From assembly GCF_023822005.2 (NCBI RefSeq), contig NZ_CP098806.1, positions 2,790,001 to 2,854,000 of the forward strand: a stretch of DNA of 64,000 nt, written 5' to 3'. The position numbers and the translations under genes were made by a program. Below the pieces are notes generated by a model, which saw nothing but the letters and a program-made list of their open reading frames with translations, made no database searches and was not told where the DNA came from. Each line of letters opens with the position of its first letter. Position 1 is the stretch's first letter. Below, one piece after another: positions 36,496-45,451 of the stretch. This DNA is from Dyadobacter fanqingshengii (GTDB taxonomy: Bacteria; Bacteroidota; Bacteroidia; Cytophagales; Spirosomataceae).

Positions 36496-39400
36496 TCAGG
36501 CGGGTTCCCTGAGAAAATCAAGCAACTGGCTTTGCGCCCGCTTTTCACGGAAATAGGCCAGATGCGTGCTGGCTATGGTGCGGGTGTGGGTTGTTGCATC
36601 GTAGCCGTCTATCGCGTTCATGCTTTCAATGGTCACCGCAAAGTCGTTCGGCTGGCCATCGTAAAGCGTGAATGTCAGTCCCGGGAAAAACACTTTTTTG
36701 ACTAATGCCTCCTTTACCTTTTTCAAGAACGGGTCGTCTCCGTCATACGCAGATCCAATTAAAGCAGTATCTCCGGCCACCACATTATACCTGACACCGG
36801 CGGGCTGGCGGGAGGTCTTTAACCTGCCTATAAATTCGGAGTCAGGCTTGGTGTCCTTCAAGGTCCGGCCTGGATCGGCTTTGAGTGCTTTGAGCAAAAA
36901 TGATAATCCGGAAATCGCAAACTTGATCGGGCCTGTCACATTAATGGCATGGGTAAGCATTCCAAAAACGGAAGAAACCAGTTTGGCCAGCTCTGATCCG
37001 GAACTTGCTGCTGCCACCAGAATAAGGTGATTTATGTAAATATTCCCCTGCTCCTTTTCAACCAGCCAGCGTGCCAGCAATCCGCCCTGGGAATGCGCTA
37101 TAATGGTGATTTTGGGCATTTCTATCTTGCCAAATCCAGCACTTGAGAGGAGTTTATGTAATTCCTGGGCAGCTTTATCAATGGGCGTTGAGAGATTTTC
37201 GTAATCGTACGTCAGAACGAAGGAAGCCTCTTCGGATAATTCCTGCAAAGCTTCAAGGGCTGAAACCATATGGCGGGTGTCGCCGGTAAGGCCGTGAATC
37301 AGCAGCAACACCCGGGACCCGGCTTTCGCTTTTATGATCCGCTCCATTTTGGATGGGTTGTCTTCCAACCGCTCCCAGGTGCCATCTGCACGAAAGCCAT
37401 ACAATGTCAAGTTGTTGATCCCTGATTTCTTTCGGAATAATTTTCTAAAAAACATTTTGAATGATCCGCCCAGGCTCCGCTCCAATGGACCATCGCCCTG
37501 GATCAGGCCGTCGGTTTCAGAAGGCAAAAAATCGATATGAATATTGCCGTCGGCATCCGAGGAGCCCAATGGGAAGAATAACTGCGATGTTTCATCGAAA
37601 CCGATTGGAATGATTACTTCTTCCAAAGCCTCGTCCACAGAACGCGTTAAATGCTGCGTTTTCGACGGTTTTATAATGATTGACTTACCGGCAGGAAGTT
37701 GCAGCGGCTCTCCGTTCAGTGAACGTAGTTCCAGGACCTGAACCTGACTATCGGTGGGTAAACCCAAGCCACTTGAAAAAGCATTTTCAGTAACATTTTC
37801 ACCCCATACAATTTCGGGCAGCACCATACTGGATATGATCGCGTCTGCCTCCGCATTGATCCCGCGCATCCCGGCTTTTTTCAGTTTCCGCTGTATATCT
37901 TCTCCTGTCACGGCAAAGGCTTTGGCACTGAATCCTTCCGGAACATCGATAGAAAATGCAGGAAAATATGTCGTAATACCCGGATCCAGCGTCTGTTCCT
38001 TGCTGGATCCAACGATGCGGAATTTGAAATCGAAAACTGTCCAGTCGGTCTGCGCTGTTTCAAGTGCCTCCTCCTCGCCAATTTCCCTATGCCGGTCAAC
38101 AAACTGCGTATCCAGTTGCAGCGATTCCTGCGCGTACCGGTCGAGATCAAGGATATTTGAAGACACCACTATTTTAAGATAATCAGTGACTTCATTGATA
38201 TTATACTGATCAAACCGTTTGTCTCTTGTCAGAGGAATTGTAGTGCTGATGCGGTCCGCAATAACATATGAAAGCTGCAACGGATTCGCGTTTTTGAGAA
38301 GGCGGCTGTTATCACTTCGAATGAGCTTTGTATTAATGCCATATTTGCTTCCCAGGTACAATGCGCCCACATAGCATGAAGTCAGCGCTGAATCGGGTGC
38401 TATGGTTATATTCAGGCGAAATGCGGGTTGTCTGGCATTCTTATAGTTAAAGATAACTTCATCCCCGGGTTGAACCAGCAGTGGTTCTCCCGTCAAACTG
38501 TCGGGCGATGCGTTGCTTCCATATTCACCCTCAATGCGTTCCAGATTGAAAATGAAATCACTTTTTTTAATTCGGGTGTCTGCATTTTTCAGCTCCAGCG
38601 TCGCCGTCCATTTCCCGACTGCGTTTACGTGATCAAGAAAAGTTACTGCATTTAACTGCCGCTTGAACAACGGCGCAGCGCTGCTTGCTCTTACCAGCAT
38701 CCATTCATGTCCGTCTGTGTTTTCGATCAAAAATTCTCTGGCACCCGCATTCTCAAAATCAATGTCAACATAAGGATATACGCCTGACCGGAAGGCCGCT
38801 TTAATTAGCTCCAACTGCGTATTCCGTCCGGCCAGATCTGGCGATATGCCCACCAAAAGCGCGGGTGCGGCCAGGCGTACGATCACTGCTTTCAGGTCTT
38901 CCCGCTCCAAATCAAAATTCGACATTGCGTTTTTATCCAGCACAGCGCTATCCGGTCCTACTTCGACCAAGTTAACCAATGCTTCAACTTCTCCGCCAAT
39001 GACCCTTATTGCTGTAAATACCCCTGCTTTGCCGGGTGTAAGGCCATGCTGTGTTCCTCCATTTATCTCCCAATTCGAACGGGCAAAGTTATACCTGATC
39101 TCGAACGAAGGCCGGTAAGGTTCCATTCCGGCTCCAAGAAATAGCTGGTCCAAATCCATATCCTCCCGTGCATACGCGACAGGGTTTTGCTGCGGATTTC
39201 GATTTCTAACTGTTAGGCCTATACTTTGCATCAGATCCCTATAACTTTTGGCGGTTCCACCGCTTCTCAGTGCCGTGACCAGCTTGGCTGTAAATAAACC
39301 ACCGTCATTCGTTTCCTGTGCTTTTTCCGAATCCTGCGCTGCCGCAAGGTGGACGTATCGTGCTATTTGTATCTGTGCCTTTCCATCTGAAATTTTATAA

Positions 39401-40047
39401 AAGCCGGGAGACTGGTAACCGATGTATTCTGTGAGCTTTATTTTGTTCCTGGACGAAGGAATAAACCGGTAGCGGCACCCGTCAATGCCGGTTACCATCT
39501 GCCTTGTATTATTGCCTGAGTGACAGCAATCCATGATGAGCAGCGCATGTACATCTTTATCCTGCAATGCATCCCAAATGAAGTAAGCCAGCTCTTTATC
39601 CAGAATATCGCGCGAAGCAGGGTTTAACGGGTCCCTGCTATCCACGCAAACAATGGTTTCATTTTGCTTATCGGGTTTGTTGTGCCAAAATTCCTCGGGT
39701 GCATCCACCTGCGAGCCGTGCCCGCTGAAATAGAACACGCAGATATCACCGTTCTTAGCTTGCTTCAAATGATTGAATGCTTTCTTTGAAACATTATCGA
39801 AGGTTGGCAATCCGTAAATTAGGTCAGTCCCCTGCTTTTCGTTATAGCCTTCGAGCCGCAAAAGGTCTGTTTCATCCGGTGCAAGCAAATAAAAGGGTTC
39901 GTATCGGAGTGCCCTGGTTTGCTGAGCGCACTGTTCTCTCAGCACCTGATCAATATCCAACACGTCCTTCACACAACCGCCTAACGGGGTTGTCGGATAG
40001 GCATTGATCCCAATAAGGGTAGCCCAAAGTGTACGGTTTTCAGACAT
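36496..40047 (-). CDS. Caspase - alpha/beta hydrolase fusion protein
   Basis: 1183 residues. The N-terminal caspase domain (1-305) has FYFSGHGSQ with His110 and LIMDCCHSG with Cys175. A long beta-rich middle (310-880) carries no motif I can name. The C-terminal alpha/beta hydrolase (about 905-1183) shows LLLIHGLTGD, the nucleophile elbow IIAHSQGG (Ser986), Asp near 1135 and His1162 in STHLAYF, like PGAP1-type lipases or esterases. No signal peptide is present. The stop-to-start gap to the caspase-subtilase gene is 62 bp, and it begins 12 bp after the LRR gene. A lipase arm would suit membrane damage once activated, but that is inference. Confidence 0.88.
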   Translation of the reverse strand: MSENRTLWATLIGINAYPTTPLGGCVKDVLDIDQVLREQCAQQTRALRYEPFYLLAPDETDLLRLEGYNEKQGTDLIYGLPTFDNVSKKAFNHLKQAKNGDICVFYFSGHGSQVDAPEEFWHNKPDKQNETIVCVDSRDPLNPASRDILDKELAYFIWDALQDKDVHALLIMDCCHSGNNTRQMVTGIDGCRYRFIPSSRNKIKLTEYIGYQSPGFYKISDGKAQIQIARYVHLAAAQDSEKAQETNDGGLFTAKLVTALRSGGTAKSYRDLMQSIGLTVRNRNPQQNPVAYAREDMDLDQLFLGAGMEPYRPSFEIRYNFARSNWEINGGTQHGLTPGKAGVFTAIRVIGGEVEALVNLVEVGPDSAVLDKNAMSNFDLEREDLKAVIVRLAAPALLVGISPDLAGRNTQLELIKAAFRSGVYPYVDIDFENAGAREFLIENTDGHEWMLVRASSAAPLFKRQLNAVTFLDHVNAVGKWTATLELKNADTRIKKSDFIFNLERIEGEYGSNASPDSLTGEPLLVQPGDEVIFNYKNARQPAFRLNITIAPDSALTSCYVGALYLGSKYGINTKLIRSDNSRLLKNANPLQLSYVIADRISTTIPLTRDKRFDQYNINEVTDYLKIVVSSNILDLDRYAQESLQLDTQFVDRHREIGEEEALETAQTDWTVFDFKFRIVGSSKEQTLDPGITTYFPAFSIDVPEGFSAKAFAVTGEDIQRKLKKAGMRGINAEADAIISSMVLPEIVWGENVTENAFSSGLGLPTDSQVQVLELRSLNGEPLQLPAGKSIIIKPSKTQHLTRSVDEALEEVIIPIGFDETSQLFFPLGSSDADGNIHIDFLPSETDGLIQGDGPLERSLGGSFKMFFRKLFRKKSGINNLTLYGFRADGTWERLEDNPSKMERIIKAKAGSRVLLLIHGLTGDTRHMVSALEALQELSEEASFVLTYDYENLSTPIDKAAQELHKLLSSAGFGKIEMPKITIIAHSQGGLLARWLVEKEQGNIYINHLILVAAASSGSELAKLVSSVFGMLTHAINVTGPIKFAISGLSFLLKALKADPGRTLKDTKPDSEFIGRLKTSRQPAGVRYNVVAGDTALIGSAYDGDDPFLKKVKEALVKKVFFPGLTFTLYDGQPNDFAVTIESMNAIDGYDATTHTRTIASTHLAYFREKRAQSQLLDFLREPA

Positions 40048-40059
40048 AGCAATTCTGTT

Positions 40060-41775
40060 TTAGTTAGATGCCGCAACAATCTGTTCTATCATTTTTTTGA
40101 CTTCGTCGGTACGAGGCAGGATATTTTCCTTAAAAAGCTTTTCAAAATCCATTTGAAGACGGGCGATCTGCCGGCGCGGGTTCCTAGAACTGCCTATAAA
40201 CGAAATATAGGCATCCTTTGCCTCTTCCAATCTGTTCTGTCCAAGAAGCGCGTGAGCCAGGCTTATTTTCAGCTGGTTATCCAGAGGGTCTTTTTCCAGG
40301 CCTCCGGCCGCAGCCATTTCTGCCCTCCTGAAATCTTTTTTCAGCATGTATTGATCCGCAATGTTCTGGCATGCCTGGGCAATCCTGTAATTGAGTTCGG
40401 CATTATCCGGAATGTCGAGCTCGTAAAGATCCATAATGTCGCTTCTAAGCCGGGTGTTGAATGCAATGAGCGAATCTGCATCTTTTACTGTTCTTGTTTT
40501 GATCAGCACTTCGCCCCACCATACGTTTGCCTTGGCAACCGCGAGCGCAATATTGATTTCATCGTCTTCGGGAACTTCGCTGTGATATTTTTCCAGCGTA
40601 TCCCGAAGCACGCGTTGCAAACTGATATACTTATTATTGTCGCTGTTACCGATCTGCCTGACCTGCGTAAGAATAGACTGCGGAAATTTCTGGTAGTCTT
40701 TAAAAAGAATGTCACAATCCTTTGGAAGCCATGACTTGATCTTTGCGACTTCCTGGGTAGAAATGCGATTACCCTCCAAATTGACATACCGTAAAGTGGT
40801 GAGCATTTTGACGTCTTCCGGCAAAGTCCTGAGCTGATTATTGGACAGATCCAGTTTGGCAATCTTCTGGAGGCGGCACATGCCATTCACCTGAAAAGAA
40901 GCAATTTCAGCTATCTGATTTCCTGACAAATTCACGGTTATCACATTATCCAGTTCTAAAAAACCCCTGGGAAAGCTAGTAAGGCCATTGTTTGTGAAAC
41001 TCACCGATTCTAATTGCGGAAGCAGCCTTAACCGGCCGATCAACCTACGCGATAAGACACTATTATCCCTGTAATTGGGCTCAACAAAAAGAATCTTTAA
41101 CTGTTTGTTCCCGATTATATTCTTGACATCGGCCCCATTTCGCAATGTCGTGATCAATGCTTCGCAGGTAGGATCGATGGTAAGCTGGCGGATGCTCCTG
41201 GCCAGCGGATACAGCGCTTTGGTTGTATCCAGCAAATATTCCTTTGCCTTTCCCGAAATATGATCGGCTTTAACCTGAGCGTAACCGTATTTCTGGCCAA
41301 ATGGAGTCGCTTCACTGAATTTATAGCCAATAAGTGTATCACCCGCCATATTCACAAAGCCATAGCGGCCCTGCTTGAATGCCAGCGCATAACGGTTGTT
41401 GTAAAAGTAAAAGGCGTCTACAATCTTTTGTTTTAACAGGTTAACCATTTTGAGGCTATCCCTGCTCAGCTGGATTTTGATCGCTGCCTCTTTGGCTGCA
41501 TTTTGGGAATCTATGGCGTCCTGCTTCTGCTTGTCAATCGCATTGTTTGTCCTTTTGAGCAATGCCTCGAAGGCTGTCGACTTTGCATTACAAATCAGGA
41601 GCGCAGCCTCACAATAATCCCTCGCGCGGGTATAATTGGAACTGTCAAAAGAAATCGTGGCTTCGGCCAGCATTTTCGCGCAGGTCGAATCTTCGTAGGG
41701 CTGATATTGCTGTCTTTTTTGACCAGCAGCGTCGTAAAAAGCCCATACAAATGTCAGAAGTAGGCAGTATTTCAT
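40060..41775 (-). CDS. Exported WG / leucine-rich / TPR repeat protein
   Basis: 571 residues. An N-terminal signal peptide (MKYCLLLTFVWAFYDAAGQ) suggests export. Residues 125-175 resemble a WG-type repeat (RYGFVNMAGDTLIGYKFSEATPF in outline). Four to five leucine-rich repeats span about 225-345 (LESVSFTNNGLTSFP, VITVNLSGNQIAEI, IAKLDLSNNQLRTLP, LRYVNLEGNRIS). TPR-like helices occupy 400-545. Start overlaps the STAND gene stop by 4 bp. It is a candidate sensor or scaffold whose export side would match the C-terminal tail of the STAND protein. Confidence 0.82.
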   Translation of the reverse strand: MKYCLLLTFVWAFYDAAGQKRQQYQPYEDSTCAKMLAEATISFDSSNYTRARDYCEAALLICNAKSTAFEALLKRTNNAIDKQKQDAIDSQNAAKEAAIKIQLSRDSLKMVNLLKQKIVDAFYFYNNRYALAFKQGRYGFVNMAGDTLIGYKFSEATPFGQKYGYAQVKADHISGKAKEYLLDTTKALYPLARSIRQLTIDPTCEALITTLRNGADVKNIIGNKQLKILFVEPNYRDNSVLSRRLIGRLRLLPQLESVSFTNNGLTSFPRGFLELDNVITVNLSGNQIAEIASFQVNGMCRLQKIAKLDLSNNQLRTLPEDVKMLTTLRYVNLEGNRISTQEVAKIKSWLPKDCDILFKDYQKFPQSILTQVRQIGNSDNNKYISLQRVLRDTLEKYHSEVPEDDEINIALAVAKANVWWGEVLIKTRTVKDADSLIAFNTRLRSDIMDLYELDIPDNAELNYRIAQACQNIADQYMLKKDFRRAEMAAAGGLEKDPLDNQLKISLAHALLGQNRLEEAKDAYISFIGSSRNPRRQIARLQMDFEKLFKENILPRTDEVKKMIEQIVAASN

Positions 41776-43676
41776 AAATCTGATCGGGTTTCAAGCGTCG
41801 CATTGTCCTTTATTTTATTCCTTATCTCCTTATTGAGAGGATATTTCCTGGCCGCGTTAACCAGAATTGCCCTTTCCAGCTCATGGTTATCAAGGGCGTG
41901 CATCTTGTCGGCGGCACGCATGTACTTTTTCACTTCCTCACTGATACGCCGACTGTCTGACTGCGCTGCCCTGGCCTGTGCGCTCCTGACCAAATACAGT
42001 GTTCTCTCCAAACTATCCGCCGACGATAATGCCAGATCGTTCGCCACTTTCAGCTTCTGACTTATCTCTATTTGCTTATTATAGTTGTTTAGATTTTGCT
42101 GTTTTTCTTTTTCCAACAAGACGGTTATCTCCTTCTGCAAGGCAAGTGCTTCCTGCAAGTCCGCTTTGTTTTTGTAAAACTTCCCGCCGAAAATAATCGC
42201 GGCGATCAAGAAGCCAAGACAAAGCAGGCCGAGAATGTATGCGCGTTTTTTCCGCTTTTCAGAGCTTAGCAATGCTGTTTGGAGCTCGGTTACTTTCTTA
42301 TCATTGTCATCCCGACTGAATTCAATGTAATCCAGAACAGGCTTTTCAAACTCCATCTTGCTTTTATACCTTTCATAGATCTCAATGAAGCCGGCTGACA
42401 AAAAACCGCTGTTGCTTTCCTGGAAGATCTGGTAGTTCGAAAGAATGCTTTGTTCTATGTTTCTGATCAGGACCTGCTCTGCTGTAAGGCCTTCCTGTAC
42501 AATGGTGGCAAGAGAATCATGGGCAAGTTCCAGAAAAGAAGCCTCTTTTCTGATGATCCGCGCGCTTTCGAGCTCGTTCACATAATGGGATACCATTTCC
42601 AACTCCTCAAAATTCCCCATTTCCAACCTGATCATATTACCGTCGTTGACAGTATACTTCACAGGCTGCTTTGTTCCCTGTTGTGTTATGAAATTGCTGT
42701 AAAATTGCTGTTCAAAACCTTCCCAATCGGCATCGCTGAATTCTTGTGCAGGTCCATTCTGAAGCAGGGCCCTGATCTCAGCCTTTTTTTTGGTAAAATA
42801 CCTTTTCAATACGTCCGAAACCTGGCCTACCTGGGTGAATATCCCCTCGCTGATCGTAACCTCAGGAATATTTCTTCCATACCACTCACCATTGCCGTGA
42901 TCCACGGCGTAACTGTCCCTCCATAAATTATCCAGGTAAACCTGCAAGTATGCCAATTGTCTTTCAGCTCCCCCGGTAAGCAAATTTTCTATAATTTTTG
43001 AAACGGGAATTGCATTTCTGATATTGAATGCAAGGAATGTCTTCTCAACAACCTCCTCCACATCCTTCCGCGTCATAGGTTCTATTCTCAACCTGAAATC
43101 GAACAGATTGGGCAGATACGACTCATCTTCATAAGTGTATAGCTGCGCAATGTATTCCTCCCGGATGCAGAACAATATCTTGGTAGGAATATCCGTATCC
43201 AGGATCGTCTTGATCACTTTGAAGAACGCCGCGCGCTCTTCCTCTGCTTTCATCGCTAACTGACCGGATGATTCCTGGGCGGCAAGCGACTTGTTGGTAA
43301 AGATTTCTTCGAACTGGTCGAAAATCAGATAGATAGGACGCAGGTAATAATTATAAATGCGGTTCAGGCACTCCACCGGATCTTCCTCTATCTGACTGTC
43401 GCCGGGAATGAGATTTCTGAATTCGTTGCATAAGGACGTCAGTATGTGCTCATTTCTACGGATCGTAACCGGCAGCCAATCATGAAAAGTAAGCTTCTGC
43501 GAAAGCCCGCCTTTGATCAGACTTGTCTTACCCGTTCCCGATTTTCCGTAAATGAGAATGAGATTCGAGGAGTTTAGCAGTTCCCTGAGGACCGAAATTT
43601 CCGTGCTGCGTCCAAAGAACAGATCTTTATCTTCGGGCTGATAGGGGTCCAGAAATTTAAAAGGGCTCTTTAACAT
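41772..43676 (-). CDS. Membrane-anchored STAND NTPase (nSTAND1-like)
   Basis: 634 residues. The NTPase has Walker A YGKSGTGKTS (Lys50), Walker B YLIFDQFEEI (Asp120, acidic 123-124), an Arg in ILFCIREEY (172) and the winged-helix motif LELAHDSLA (383-391), all typical of nSTAND proteins. A basic KRKKR stretch precedes a single TM helix at about 479-499, so the NTPase faces the cytosol and the C-terminal 135 residues, partly coiled coil, face the periplasm. Nucleotide-driven oligomerisation would activate the protease encoded just upstream. It overlaps both neighbours by 4-7 bp. Confidence 0.9.
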   Translation of the reverse strand: MLKSPFKFLDPYQPEDKDLFFGRSTEISVLRELLNSSNLILIYGKSGTGKTSLIKGGLSQKLTFHDWLPVTIRRNEHILTSLCNEFRNLIPGDSQIEEDPVECLNRIYNYYLRPIYLIFDQFEEIFTNKSLAAQESSGQLAMKAEEERAAFFKVIKTILDTDIPTKILFCIREEYIAQLYTYEDESYLPNLFDFRLRIEPMTRKDVEEVVEKTFLAFNIRNAIPVSKIIENLLTGGAERQLAYLQVYLDNLWRDSYAVDHGNGEWYGRNIPEVTISEGIFTQVGQVSDVLKRYFTKKKAEIRALLQNGPAQEFSDADWEGFEQQFYSNFITQQGTKQPVKYTVNDGNMIRLEMGNFEELEMVSHYVNELESARIIRKEASFLELAHDSLATIVQEGLTAEQVLIRNIEQSILSNYQIFQESNSGFLSAGFIEIYERYKSKMEFEKPVLDYIEFSRDDNDKKVTELQTALLSSEKRKKRAYILGLLCLGFLIAAIIFGGKFYKNKADLQEALALQKEITVLLEKEKQQNLNNYNKQIEISQKLKVANDLALSSADSLERTLYLVRSAQARAAQSDSRRISEEVKKYMRAADKMHALDNHELERAILVNAARKYPLNKEIRNKIKDNATLETRSDL

Positions 43677-45451
43677 AATTCAAATGAATCTCTGTCTAAC
43701 ACTATTTTGGAAAGATCCAGGAACTGCTCTTCTAAGGCATAGTAGGCTTCATCGGATTTAATCAGTTTCAGCGTGGCATCGGCATTTGGCTGAATGAAGG
43801 TTCTGGGTTTAATGATGTAATTGGTTTCATCTGATTCGGAAATATCCCGGTAGACGATCTTCTGTTCGTTTTTGCTGAAAGCGATGGGATAAAACAGGGC
43901 TGTTGTCGTAGCTTTTTCGATAAAACAGTTCCAGTCGATCAGAAATGGATAAAGATTGAGGTAACCATTGTAATCCCTATTCAGGAATCGCTCTTTGTTC
44001 GTGAGTATCACCGTGTTACTCGTGTAGTAATCCAGGACGTTCCTCGGATAATCGTTGGCGGTCGGGCCCATGTACAGAAACAGCCTGTGCGCATACTTGG
44101 GCAATTTTTTTCGCCTGAACTGAATGAGGCTGATGTTACGAATTGATATAAGTCTGCACTTGCAGAAAATCAGAGAGAGCTTCACCCACAGCGCCAGCTT
44201 TTCCTCGATTTTCCCACAAATTTTCCGCGCTGTTCTCTCGTTTTGCAGATTGCTGAAATCGCTAAAAAACTGGATGGATTCCCGATAGGACTCTTCATCG
44301 CGTTGAATTTGACTATAAATATGATTGTTGATTTCGGCAGCAAATGAAAATTGTATTTCCGGCTGTTTCTCAACCAGTAATTTTAATGCAGATTTATAAA
44401 AGGTGAGCACATCCGAATCAAAAAGCAGCTTCGCACTGCTGACAATCTCCTCCATGAGCTGTTTATCGCCCGTTTCAGTATCCTGTTTATCAAAAACTTC
44501 CAGCAACTCAGCCACCAGCACGGCAGAAATAATCTTTCGGATCGTTTGATATGCCGAATGCATATGGTTTATCCTAAGCAGGAAAGGTGTTTTATTGAGA
44601 GAAATTCTGATCTCTTCTTCCGTTTCTTTTGTAAACAGCTTGCTGAGCTGCGACCCGATCGGCTGCGGAAAGGCGGAAAGAAATTTGTTTGCATGGAATT
44701 TGAACAGAACGTCATCATCGTGCGCCAGGTTATCACTGGGATACTCCTGAACCACATCAGGCAGCAACTGCAATAAAACACCGAATAACAAGATGTTAGG
44801 CTCGTAAGTTTTGGTTTCGTCCAGGGTGGCGGAGCTAAGCGCCGGGGCGCTTGAATCCTGGTAGGACACTATCCACTTGTTGTCTGAAATTTCTGGTTCG
44901 TCTGAACCCAAATCCCGGTTGACAGATTGCACACTAACAGCAGTAGTAGCATTAGCAGCTATCCTCGCTCTCTCGAATGACTCATTGAAAGCGCCATGAT
45001 TTTGAAAAAAATGACGGTAAAATGTTATGGCAAAATCAGTGGCAGGCGTGTCGTTGATTTTCGAATTCGTCGCGACAATGCATGGTATATCCTGCTTTGT
45101 GTAAAATTGAAGCTGACCATCGGAATTGCAGCCGTTGAGTATCACCAATTTTAATGAATAGCAATAACTAAGTTGGTCTGCGATGCTTTCGGCTCGGGTA
45201 TTGAACTGACGCGTTGCAAAATACTCATGATTGGAATGGCCACTGATGTGGAAAATGCAAAGGTCAGACTCATTTTCTGAAATTTCTTTCAGCACTTTAT
45301 CCGGTGTGGGATCAATCACATCAATGTGCTTGAATTCACTGTGAAGATCCCGCATGATACGGGCAATCTCCTCCTTTTCCCGCACCAAGCTGGGAAGCAG
45401 CTCCTCAGTCTGGCTGAATGCAAATACAGTAATTAACACAGGTAGGCCCAT
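43670..45451 (-). CDS. CHAT-domain (caspase-like) protein
   Basis: 593 residues. Residues 1-170 form a CHAT peptidase domain. LCIFHISGHSN has catalytic His72, LVILNGCNSDG catalytic Cys108, and PATDFAITFYRHFF...ESFERAR is the characteristic C-terminal helix pair of CHAT. The remaining about 420 residues are helix-rich and not assigned. It is the first gene of the operon and overlaps the STAND NTPase gene by 7 bp, so stoichiometric coexpression is expected. In CHAT-STAND pairings the peptidase is usually the output or relay step. There is no signal peptide. Confidence 0.85.
   Translation of the reverse strand: MGLPVLITVFAFSQTEELLPSLVREKEEIARIMRDLHSEFKHIDVIDPTPDKVLKEISENESDLCIFHISGHSNHEYFATRQFNTRAESIADQLSYCYSLKLVILNGCNSDGQLQFYTKQDIPCIVATNSKINDTPATDFAITFYRHFFQNHGAFNESFERARIAANATTAVSVQSVNRDLGSDEPEISDNKWIVSYQDSSAPALSSATLDETKTYEPNILLFGVLLQLLPDVVQEYPSDNLAHDDDVLFKFHANKFLSAFPQPIGSQLSKLFTKETEEEIRISLNKTPFLLRINHMHSAYQTIRKIISAVLVAELLEVFDKQDTETGDKQLMEEIVSSAKLLFDSDVLTFYKSALKLLVEKQPEIQFSFAAEINNHIYSQIQRDEESYRESIQFFSDFSNLQNERTARKICGKIEEKLALWVKLSLIFCKCRLISIRNISLIQFRRKKLPKYAHRLFLYMGPTANDYPRNVLDYYTSNTVILTNKERFLNRDYNGYLNLYPFLIDWNCFIEKATTTALFYPIAFSKNEQKIVYRDISESDETNYIIKPRTFIQPNADATLKLIKSDEAYYALEEQFLDLSKIVLDRDSFELC

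Noticed and set aside
40153..40734. 193-residue plus-strand frame antisense to the LRR/TPR gene
   Set aside because: It is entirely inside a well-supported gene with repeats and a signal peptide, and has no domain of its own.
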